Shown piece by piece: positions 16,620 through 23,854 of a stretch of DNA of 64,000 bases. Numbering within the stretch: the stretch's first letter is position 1; the number at the start of each line of letters is the position of its first letter. The stretch comes from Lachnospiraceae bacterium NE2001 (GTDB taxonomy: Bacteria > Bacillota > Clostridia > Lachnospirales > Lachnospiraceae): contig FOEK01000013.1 in the NCBI GenBank assembly GCA_900110635.1, positions 1 to 64,000 of the forward strand, in the 5' to 3' direction. The notes below the pieces were generated by a model. That model did no database searches. It was not told the DNA's origin and saw only the letters and a list, made by a program, of their open reading frames with translations. The translations under genes were made by a program, and so were the position numbers.

Positions 16620-18566
16620 CTACCCCCTCTCGTGTTCTTTGATAAGACCTATCCGATAGCACTCTATCAGTTCTTCAAGGTCGAATATTCTTTTCTTAAG
16701 TTCCTCACCTATGTCCGTATCCCTTACAAGCAGTCTTCGAGGAAGCATTTCCGTAACATACATTTTCGGAGTATTATCTCCCTTTCGGTCGTATTCCGTA
16801 TGCTCGGCAAGCGCCAGATGATGGGAATTAAATATAAGCGTATAACCTGCTATTCCCGTTCTTCTGTGATAAGCCTTGGACAGACCTCCGTCTATCACAT
16901 ACAGCTTTCCGTTAGCTTTCACAGGCTTCTCGCCCTTCACAACCTTTACCGGAACGTGACCGTTTATTATATGGGAAATCTCCGGATTCATTTCAAATTC
17001 TTCGAATATTTTATCGCAATACTCAGACTGTTTTGAAAACTCGTAATAAGCATTATAGTTTTCTTTAGCCAGTTCTTTTTCTTCTAAATAAATGTGTTCA
17101 AAAGTGGCCATTCTGTCTTTACCGAAAAGCGGAGATATAGGTCCTGCCCACATATACCACATAAGGTCAACTCCGTATCTTTTCTTTTCCGGCTCATCGA
17201 ACTCATCCGCAAAATATGCATCAATGATCTTCTCTTCAAAGAAATCCATCAGATCTTTTCCCCTATACTTACCCTCATCGGTAGCAAGGACTATAAATTC
17301 CCCATTCTCATCCATCGGAATACATCCGTGGAACAAAAGGTTATTATTGTACTTCTTATATATACTTCCGTGAGAATATAAAAATCTGATATGTTTCTGA
17401 AGTCTTCTGCTATGAAGGAATGATATCTTGAGAGTCTCAACGAGTTGTTCCTCTTCATCCGTAAGCTTATACGGATTCTTCGGATCGATCGTAGGAAAAT
17501 TCATATCCTTCATCTTATATTCCTTATCACCGATAAGAACCGTTCCTTTTTCATAGTCGATTTTATCAAGCAGGAGTCTGTCATTCATCTGAAACTCCGC
17601 GTGACGCTTTATAAGCTGACCTGACAGTTTCAGTTCGATAATGGAAATTGCCTTGCACATTTTTGCAGCAAGTGATGGTGAAACAGAATCATATTCATTA
17701 TCATCAAGTAAATGCGGCCAAAAGCATTTACATTCATCATTCTTATATATCTTATCCGCAAACATAGAGAGCGGTCTCAGATTTATACCGTATCCGTCCT
17801 CAAGCACATCAAAGGAATTATAGCCTGTAGCAATTCTCAGAACTGTTGCTATACAGGTTGTGTTTCCCGCTGCGGCGCCCATCCAGCTTACATCGTGATT
17901 ACCCCACTGGATATCCACGTTCCTGAACTTTATCAGCTCATCCATAACGTAGTCAGCTCTCGGACCACGATCGAATATATCTCCGATGATATGAAGTGTA
18001 TCGATAAGCAGGGACTGTATAAGTTCAGCTAAGGCTATAATGAAATCATCTGCCACTTCTATTTTTGCAACTGATTTGATTATCTCGTTATAGTACAGTC
18101 TTTTATCAGGTTCAGATTCATCCGTATGAATCAGCTCGTCTATTGCATACCCGTATTCTTCGGGCATCTTTTTACGAACCTTTGATCTTGTATACTTCGA
18201 AGAAACTTCCCTTACAAGCATAACAAGCTGATGAATGGTACGTTCGTACCATCCATCAGCTATCTCACCTGAATGTTTCATAGTAATAAGTACTTCGTTA
18301 GGATAATAGATGAGATGAGCGAGCTTACTTTGTTCTTCTTCCGTCATAAGGCTGCCGAATACATCTTCGATCTTCGCCTTAACCACGCCCGAAGCACTCC
18401 GGATAAGATGTATAAAGCTTTCATACTCACCATGTATATCCGAAAAGAAGAATTCATTTCCCTTTGGAAGTGCCAGGATGGCATTCAGATTTATCATCTC
18501 TGCAGCACAGCTTCGTGCACTCGGAAACTCGTGACTGAGAAGATTTAAATAATCCATATCTCTCAT
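16620..18566 (-). CDS. fbp: Fructose-1,6-bisphosphatase, class III
   Basis: At 648 residues it matches the Firmicutes class III FBPase, a metallophosphoesterase-type enzyme. Metal motifs: FFSDIHGEYESF (D-x-H), IIGDIFDRGPRADYV (GDxxDRG), IQWGNHDVSWMGAA (GNHD) and IINGHVPVK (GH). It hydrolyses fructose 1,6-bisphosphate to fructose 6-phosphate. Fructose taken up as 1-phosphate enters as the bisphosphate, so hexose 6-phosphates must be made by this enzyme. That explains its place between ptsH and ptsI. Confidence 0.97.
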   Translation of the reverse strand: MRDMDYLNLLSHEFPSARSCAAEMINLNAILALPKGNEFFFSDIHGEYESFIHLIRSASGVVKAKIEDVFGSLMTEEEQSKLAHLIYYPNEVLITMKHSGEIADGWYERTIHQLVMLVREVSSKYTRSKVRKKMPEEYGYAIDELIHTDESEPDKRLYYNEIIKSVAKIEVADDFIIALAELIQSLLIDTLHIIGDIFDRGPRADYVMDELIKFRNVDIQWGNHDVSWMGAAAGNTTCIATVLRIATGYNSFDVLEDGYGINLRPLSMFADKIYKNDECKCFWPHLLDDNEYDSVSPSLAAKMCKAISIIELKLSGQLIKRHAEFQMNDRLLLDKIDYEKGTVLIGDKEYKMKDMNFPTIDPKNPYKLTDEEEQLVETLKISFLHSRRLQKHIRFLYSHGSIYKKYNNNLLFHGCIPMDENGEFIVLATDEGKYRGKDLMDFFEEKIIDAYFADEFDEPEKKRYGVDLMWYMWAGPISPLFGKDRMATFEHIYLEEKELAKENYNAYYEFSKQSEYCDKIFEEFEMNPEISHIINGHVPVKVVKGEKPVKANGKLYVIDGGLSKAYHRRTGIAGYTLIFNSHHLALAEHTEYDRKGDNTPKMYVTEMLPRRLLVRDTDIGEELKKRIFDLEELIECYRIGLIKEHERG

Positions 18567-18581
18567 CTATCGTACCTCTTT

Positions 18582-18839
18582 TTACAGGTTTGCTTCCATA
18601 AACTCCTTAACAGCAGCCATCTCAGCTTCTTCGTCAGGACCTTCGAATGTAAACTTAACTGTATCGCCCTGCTTTGCTCCCAGTGACATGATACCCATAA
18701 GTCCCTTAAATGGAACTTCTCTGTCACCCTTCGCAACCTTAACAGCTGACTCATAATTCTTTGTCAGCTTAAACAGATCTGTTGCAGGTCTTGCGTGAAT
18801 TCCGTGAACATCCTTGATCTCATACTCAAAACTTACCAT
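18582..18839 (-). CDS. ptsH: HPr phosphocarrier protein lacking the regulatory Ser46
   Basis: The 85-residue HPr has the active-site GIHARPA with His15 and the phosphotransfer Arg17. At position 46, where Gram-positive HPr has Ser in K-S-I-M-G, this protein reads PFKGLMGIMSLG, i.e. Gly46. HPr kinase therefore cannot phosphorylate this site, so it should act in phosphotransfer but not in CcpA-linked catabolite repression. FruB-type HPr domains of Proteobacteria similarly lack the serine. It lies between fruA and fbp. Confidence 0.95.
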   Translation of the reverse strand: MVSFEYEIKDVHGIHARPATDLFKLTKNYESAVKVAKGDREVPFKGLMGIMSLGAKQGDTVKFTFEGPDEEAEMAAVKEFMEANL

Positions 18840-18888
18840 ATCGGTTACCTCCTGATTTTTATATATTTTTACGTTATTGATTTCTTAT

Positions 18889-20979
18889 TTATTTATTCAT
18901 TTCAGCCGGCTTCTTGATAAGTCCGAGCATTATACATGTAACTGCCGAACCAACCAACCATGCTACGATATACATAAATGGATTTCCAACTGTTGCGAAT
19001 ACGAAGAGTCCACCGTGAGGTGCCATAAGTGTACATTTGAAGAGTGCTGCAAGGAATCCCGCAACTCCTGCTCCAACCATTGTACAAGGAATAGTGTGAA
19101 GCGGATCTGCCGCTGCAAATGGGATAGCTCCCTCAGTGATGAATGAAGCACCCATGACAACATTTGATACAGCCGAACCACGTTCTGCCTTCGTAAACTT
19201 CTTAGGGAATATCCAGCATGCAAGTGCGATACCAACCGGTGGAACCATACCACCAACCATGATTGCTGCCATTGATACATAGCATGCAACAACCTTCGGA
19301 TCGTCTGCGGACATTCCACTGTTCAGATAATCAGATGCCTGAGTAAGCATACCAACACCGAATACATAAGCCGCTTTATTGATAGGACCACCCATATCTA
19401 TTGCCATCATGGCACCTAAGATGAGTCCGAGTACTGTCAGCATTCCCGCATCGGAAATAGCTGTAAGCATATGTGAAAGACCTGTGTTTGCAAGTCCGAT
19501 AAGCGGATTAAGTATGAAGCACATTATCACGCCTTCAAGGAAGATACCAACGAGCGGATAAATAAGTGTCGGCTTGATTCCATCCAGTGCCTGTGGAAGA
19601 TTTGCACACAGCTTCTGAAGTCCGAGAACGATAAATCCTGCAAGGAAACCTGCTACGATACCGCCGAGGAATCCGGATACTGTATTACCACCGTCCGGCT
19701 GCTGGAATGCAAACTTGGAAAGGAATTCTCCGAATCCACCGATTGCTTTTCCGTCTACAAGTGTGCCTTCTGCAAATGTATATCCGGAAAGGAGTGCATT
19801 ACCGTTGGATGCAAGCATACCACCTACAAATCCGACTGCAAGACCCGGTCTGTCGGCTATCGCATAAGCTATATATCCTGCAAGAACCGGAACCATAAGT
19901 CCCATAGCGAGACCACCGATATACTTAAGAAGTGCTGCAAGTGGTGTGATACTACCGAAGTCTCCACCACCTGTTGCTCCGTATCCTGCTATTGTATCGA
20001 TCAGGAATGCAATAGCTACGAGGATACCACCACCGATTACGAAAGGAAGCATATGGGAAACACCGTTCATAAGCCAGGTATAAATCTTATGTCCTACGCT
20101 ACCCTGATTTTCTGTTTTTTCGCTTTCGCTACTTTCCGAAGCATCTCCCGAGAAAATAGGCGCCGAGCCGGCTTTAACAATTCCCATCAGCTCATCGGCT
20201 TTATTTATTCCGTCTGCAACCTTACGCTGAATAACCTTCTTACCTTTAAATCTATCCATAGGTACTTTCGAATCAGCTGTTACTATTACACAGTCAGCTG
20301 CAGCTATATCTTCATCTGTAAGGACATTCTTTGCTCCCGAGGAACCCCTGGTTTCTATCTTAATCTTTATACCTGCCTTATCAGCTGCTTTCTCAAGACC
20401 TTCGGCAGCCATATAAGTATGAGCGATTCCGGTAGGACATGAAGTTACGGCAACAACCTTAAGTGCGCCGGATGTATCATCAACTATAGATGTTTCTGCT
20501 ATTGTCTCATCAACACTTCCTCTTCCCTCGTCGGTTCTGTCTACGATATCGATAAACTCGTCAACATCCTTAGCATTAATGAGTGAATTACGGAAGTCTT
20601 CATCCATAAGCATCATGGAGAGCTTTGAAAGCACATCCAGATGTACATTATCTTCTGTATCAGGAGCTGCAATAAGGAAAAGAATATTTACAGGTTCCTC
20701 ATCAAGTGCTTCGAAATCAACTCCATCTTTTATTACCATTGCCGCAAGTCCCGGCTTGTCGACACAGTCGCCTTTTCCGTGAGGAATAGCTATTCCTTCT
20801 CCTACTCCTGTGGTGCTTTCTTCTTCACGTGCATACACCAGTTTTTTATAAGCTTCTTTGTCTTTGATCTTTCCGCTTTCCACCATAAGATCTACGGCCA
20901 AATCCAGCGCTTCACTTTTAGACTTCGGTGCCGCATCAAGACTTATACTCTTCTTATCAAGAAGTTCTATTATCTTCAT
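18889..20979 (-). CDS. fruA: Fructose-specific PTS transporter EIIABC
   Basis: The 696-residue protein has three fused domains. EIIA (1-150) has His67 in GIAIPHGKGD. EIIB (about 170-270) has Cys181 in VTSCPTGIAHTYMAAEG. EIIC (about 295-690) has around nine membrane helices, including MLPFVIGGGILVAIAFLID and GGPINKAAYVFG. It imports fructose with phosphorylation to fructose 1-phosphate, receiving phosphate from HPr. The ATG follows fruK by 17 bases. Confidence 0.97.
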   Translation of the reverse strand: MKIIELLDKKSISLDAAPKSKSEALDLAVDLMVESGKIKDKEAYKKLVYAREEESTTGVGEGIAIPHGKGDCVDKPGLAAMVIKDGVDFEALDEEPVNILFLIAAPDTEDNVHLDVLSKLSMMLMDEDFRNSLINAKDVDEFIDIVDRTDEGRGSVDETIAETSIVDDTSGALKVVAVTSCPTGIAHTYMAAEGLEKAADKAGIKIKIETRGSSGAKNVLTDEDIAAADCVIVTADSKVPMDRFKGKKVIQRKVADGINKADELMGIVKAGSAPIFSGDASESSESEKTENQGSVGHKIYTWLMNGVSHMLPFVIGGGILVAIAFLIDTIAGYGATGGGDFGSITPLAALLKYIGGLAMGLMVPVLAGYIAYAIADRPGLAVGFVGGMLASNGNALLSGYTFAEGTLVDGKAIGGFGEFLSKFAFQQPDGGNTVSGFLGGIVAGFLAGFIVLGLQKLCANLPQALDGIKPTLIYPLVGIFLEGVIMCFILNPLIGLANTGLSHMLTAISDAGMLTVLGLILGAMMAIDMGGPINKAAYVFGVGMLTQASDYLNSGMSADDPKVVACYVSMAAIMVGGMVPPVGIALACWIFPKKFTKAERGSAVSNVVMGASFITEGAIPFAAADPLHTIPCTMVGAGVAGFLAALFKCTLMAPHGGLFVFATVGNPFMYIVAWLVGSAVTCIMLGLIKKPAEMNK

Positions 20980-20996
20980 TCTTTGTTCCTCCTTCT

Positions 20997-21902
20997 CTAC
21001 TCTACTGTTGAATAAACCTTCATGATTTCTTCTTTTGTTGCCAGGTTATCAGAAAATGCGCTGGCTGACCCCGAACTAAGTCCCAGTTTAAATGCATGGA
21101 GCAAATTCTTTTCTGTCAGATATCCCGCTATAAATCCTGCTACCATTGAATCGCCTGCACCTACGCCGTTAACGAGTTTCCCTTTCGGAGCTTCTCTCAT
21201 GTATACTTCTCCATTGCCGTTTACAAATACCGCACCTTCACCGGCCATGGAAATGATTACATTTTCCGCTCCCATTTCAAGTAGCTTCTGAGCGTACTCA
21301 ACAACGCTCTCTCTAGTTTCCAGTTTGACACCAAAGATTTCTCCAAGTTCATGGTTATTAGGCTTTATAAGGAATGGTTTGTATTTGAGTACATTTAGCA
21401 GGAGATCTTTGGTAGCATCGACTACTATCCTAATTCCCTTTCCTTGAAGATTTGCCATAATATCACTGTATATGGTTTCAGGCATACTAGAAGGAATACT
21501 TCCTGCAAGAACAAGAGTATCCCCTTCCTTTAATCCATCCAGCTTTTTATACAGTTCTGCTATAGCTTCATCAGAGATGTCAGGACCCATACCATTTATC
21601 TCGGTACCATCAATTGATTTAAGCTTAAGGTTAATTCTGGAACATCCTTCGCTGATCCTGATTTCATCAGCTTTTATTCCGCTTTCCTTTATCCTTCTTG
21701 TTATCTCGTCACCTACAAATCCTGCCGAAAAATATATGGCAGTGTTTTCGATTCCGAGATTACTGAGAACGATCGAAACATTAACTCCCTTACCTCCCGG
21801 CAGCATCAGCTCCGATGTTGTCCGGTTAGTAAGCCCAAGCTTAAAATCATCAACCGTAACGATATAGTCAAGTGATGGGTTAAATGTTATGGTATATACC
21901 AT
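20997..21902 (-). CDS. fruK: 1-Phosphofructokinase
   Basis: The 301-residue PfkB-family kinase has the N-terminal motif MLPGGKGVNVSIVLSNLG, KPNNHELGEIFG, and the C-terminal PfkB signature GVGAGDSMVAGFIAGYL with the catalytic Asp. It converts fructose 1-phosphate to fructose 1,6-bisphosphate with ATP. It is the first gene of the operon. A strong AGGAGG ribosome site lies 7 bases before the ATG. Confidence 0.96.
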   Translation of the reverse strand: MVYTITFNPSLDYIVTVDDFKLGLTNRTTSELMLPGGKGVNVSIVLSNLGIENTAIYFSAGFVGDEITRRIKESGIKADEIRISEGCSRINLKLKSIDGTEINGMGPDISDEAIAELYKKLDGLKEGDTLVLAGSIPSSMPETIYSDIMANLQGKGIRIVVDATKDLLLNVLKYKPFLIKPNNHELGEIFGVKLETRESVVEYAQKLLEMGAENVIISMAGEGAVFVNGNGEVYMREAPKGKLVNGVGAGDSMVAGFIAGYLTEKNLLHAFKLGLSSGSASAFSDNLATKEEIMKVYSTVE

Positions 21903-21933
21903 TTTGCCACCTCCTATTTTACATCATAAATTC

Positions 21934-22001
21934 AGTATATAATCAAACTCGGTCAAAATCAAGCAAAAAGTTGACCAGTTTTAATCAAATTGGTCAACTT
22001 T
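21934..22001 (-). promoter_or_regulatory. fruK promoter with repeated operator motif
   Basis: On the minus strand TTGATT (21957-21962) and TATACT (21934-21939) are 17 bases apart. On the plus strand two direct copies of AATCAAA-n2/3-GGTCAA occur at 21941-21956 and 21983-21997; the first lies in the promoter spacer. An 11-base perfect inverted repeat (AAAGTTGACCA and its complement, 21967-21977 and 21991-22001) overlaps the upstream copy. This is where the DeoR-type regulator would bind (inference). Confidence 0.6.
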
Positions 22002-22111
22002 CATTTTTAATCATTTATATTCAATTTGTATAGTGTTCAACGGTTGCTACAACCGCAGATAAATATGCCGGTCCGAACAGATTCAGGTGGTTTATAAGGT
22101 GATATAGATTA

Positions 22112-22236
22112 TGGTTTTGGTGTATAGTCGAACAGCACTCTATTGATTCCCGGTACTTCTGTAATTATTCTCTGAACCAGGTGGTCGATCAGTTCGTCTG
22201 AAAGGTGTTCTACGGTAACTTCCATAACATCTGTTG
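22112..22236 (-). pseudogene. Internal-to-C-terminal fragment of a second guaA copy
   Basis: The minus strand reads ATDVMEVTVEHLSDELIDHL and on to ITEVPGINRVLFDYTPKP, almost identical in protein to the intact GuaA (one Asn-to-Gln and one Thr-to-Ala change) but with many synonymous differences. It then runs into unrelated sequence (IIY...). Its 5' side is cut within five bases of the stop codon of the DUF4143 ATPase. The remaining PATVEYE-stop lies 7.9 kb away at 14160-14183. Confidence 0.9.
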
Positions 22237-22240
22237 CTGT

Positions 22241-23560
22241 TTACAAAAATATTGCCATATAAAGAGGCAAAGTAATTTTCTTTTCAGATACACCAACATT
22301 TCCATCGATAAGTTTATAGCCATATGGGATTTCATCTTTTTTCAAAATATTATCCAAAGATTTAGAACGGCTTCTGCCAGATTTTACTTCGATAGGAATA
22401 ACACCTTCTTTGTTCTCAATAAAGAATTCAATCTCGAATGAAGAAGCTTCGTCTTTTCTAAAGTATATATTTTTGTGTCCGTTTTTTATAAGCATATCTG
22501 CTATGACTGCTTCATATAGTCCGCCTTTCACCATTGAATTTAGCTTTTCCGCGTTAGGATGAAGTATCAGTTCCTTGACCGAATTGTCATACATTCCCAC
22601 CAGCAAACCTATATCAGTTGGATAAATACGGAAATTGTCATCTATTCTTTTACTGATCAGGGGGATATCATATCCAGAAATATTATATATTTTTCTAATA
22701 AGATATGCACCTTCCAGCCAGTCAATACTTGAACCATATTTTCTTGCCGCCCCACCTTTTTCAACAACTGAATACATAAATTTATGATTTTCCTTTGATA
22801 ACTGTTTAGCTAAAGAGAAATAGCAGGATTCGGCCTTTATTTTTACATCCGTGGATGCGTAATGAGCTATATCATATCGATAGTCATTTAAAATGCTTTT
22901 TATTTTTTCGCTTGAGTCAGATATTGAATCAGATTCGAAGTAAAGACTTACGACTTCCGGCATTCCACCAATTATCATATAAAGTCTCAAGTATTCCATC
23001 ATTTTATCGTGTATTGCCCAAGGGACAACAGTTTTGCTGTCATAATACTCTTTCAATGTATTGATTATATCGTCATTTATTCCCGCGGCGTATAAAAATT
23101 CTCTAAAGTTTAGAGAAAACATATCAATATACTGTATAGAGCCAACGGGATAAGATGTAGGTCTTTTATAGTCAATCCCAAGCATTGAACCGGATACGAT
23201 TAAATCGAAATCCTTTTCTTTTTCAAGAAATTTAAGTGCAGTGATTGCTTCCGGACATTCTTGTATCTCATCAAGGAAAAGACACGTTTTTTTAGAAATG
23301 AATTTACTATTGGGAATATATAATGAGATATTGGTCTTTATTGTTTTTGCATCAAGATTACCTGAAAAAATCATTTTCATTTGTGGACTTTCAAGAAAAT
23401 TTATCTCGATAAAAGACTCGTATTCTTTCTCGCAGAATCGTTCAATTGCGTATGTTTTTCCAACCTGTCTCGCCCCTCTGACCATAAGACATTTATGGTT
23501 TTTGTCAGATTTCCATCTTTTAAATTCCTCAGTCACTTCTCGTCTTAATTCTTTATTCAT
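22241..23560 (-). CDS. AAA ATPase with DUF4143 domain
   Basis: About 439 residues from ATG 23560. The AAA_14 domain has Walker A VRGARQVGKTYAI and Walker B TCLFLDEIQECPEAI, followed by IVSGSMLG (sensor 1). The C-terminal DUF4143 region ends with FEIEFFIENKEGVIPIEVKSG, a PD-(D/E)xK-like core. Such genes are common, often multi-copy, in anaerobes; their function is not established. An ATG at 23620 would add 20 residues, but it lies inside a palindrome repeat, so the later ATG is preferred. The gene sits between the guaA fragment and the intact guaA. Confidence 0.85.
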   Translation of the reverse strand: MNKELRREVTEEFKRWKSDKNHKCLMVRGARQVGKTYAIERFCEKEYESFIEINFLESPQMKMIFSGNLDAKTIKTNISLYIPNSKFISKKTCLFLDEIQECPEAITALKFLEKEKDFDLIVSGSMLGIDYKRPTSYPVGSIQYIDMFSLNFREFLYAAGINDDIINTLKEYYDSKTVVPWAIHDKMMEYLRLYMIIGGMPEVVSLYFESDSISDSSEKIKSILNDYRYDIAHYASTDVKIKAESCYFSLAKQLSKENHKFMYSVVEKGGAARKYGSSIDWLEGAYLIRKIYNISGYDIPLISKRIDDNFRIYPTDIGLLVGMYDNSVKELILHPNAEKLNSMVKGGLYEAVIADMLIKNGHKNIYFRKDEASSFEIEFFIENKEGVIPIEVKSGRSRSKSLDNILKKDEIPYGYKLIDGNVGVSEKKITLPLYMAIFL

Positions 23561-23576
23561 CGCAATAAAACCCCCG

Positions 23577-23633
23577 AAAATATGCATGGTTACATATTTT
23601 ACCCTACCAAAAATATGCATCTATGCATATTTT
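23577..23633 (-). promoter_or_regulatory. Palindromic operator repeats before the DUF4143 ATPase
   Basis: AAAATATGCAT occurs at 23577-23587 and 23610-23620; the second copy faces its exact complement at 23623-23633 with a two-base spacer, a perfect 11-base-arm palindrome. The sequence lies directly upstream of the ATPase start. It looks like a binding site for a dimeric regulator, or for autoregulation. Confidence 0.55.
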
Positions 23634-23665
23634 AACACTTATTAAATGTAAAAGTCAATTTCTCT

Positions 23666-23699
23666 CATCGGGATACCGGCAAAAGCCGGTATCCCGATG
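23666..23699. repeat. Perfect 15-bp-arm GC-rich palindrome
   Basis: CATCGGGATACCGGC is followed by AAAA and its exact complement. No T run follows on either strand, so it is not a standard terminator. It lies between the ATPase promoter region and the composite element at 23709-23848. Confidence 0.8.
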
Positions 23700-23708
23700 T
23701 ATGTTGTC

Positions 23709-23848
23709 GCCAAGCCGAGATAGATAATCAGCGCTGCTTCGCAGCCACTAGCCAATAAAGAAAACACACCCTTTCATGCAAGCATAAGGGTGTGTTTCTT
23801 CATTGACTACCACCTTCGGTGGTCGCTGATTATCTATCTCGGTTTGGC
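23709..23848. repeat. Composite inverted-repeat element after guaA, with nested hairpins
   Basis: Arms of 25 bp (23709-23733 and 23824-23848, one mismatch) enclose three further hairpins: GCTGC-TTC-GCAGC (23733-23745), a 12-bp-arm stem (23762-23773 with 23786-23797), and ACCACC-TTC-GGTGGT (23809-23823). The whole ends six bases from the guaA stop. Size and structure suggest a MITE-like or REP-like element. Confidence 0.75.
23757..23797 (-). terminator. Intrinsic terminator of guaA
   Basis: On the minus strand AAACACACCCTT pairs with AAGGGTGTGTTT around an 12-base loop, followed by TTCTTT. It lies about 60 bases after the guaA stop, inside the composite inverted repeat. Confidence 0.7.
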
Positions 23849-23854
23849 TCGTTA

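Noticed and set aside
16050-17036. A 328-codon open frame on the plus strand opposite ptsI and fbp
   Set aside because: It is antisense to two clear enzymes with intact motifs, has no ribosome site, and its Phe/Tyr/Ile-rich composition is what the reverse strand of these genes produces.
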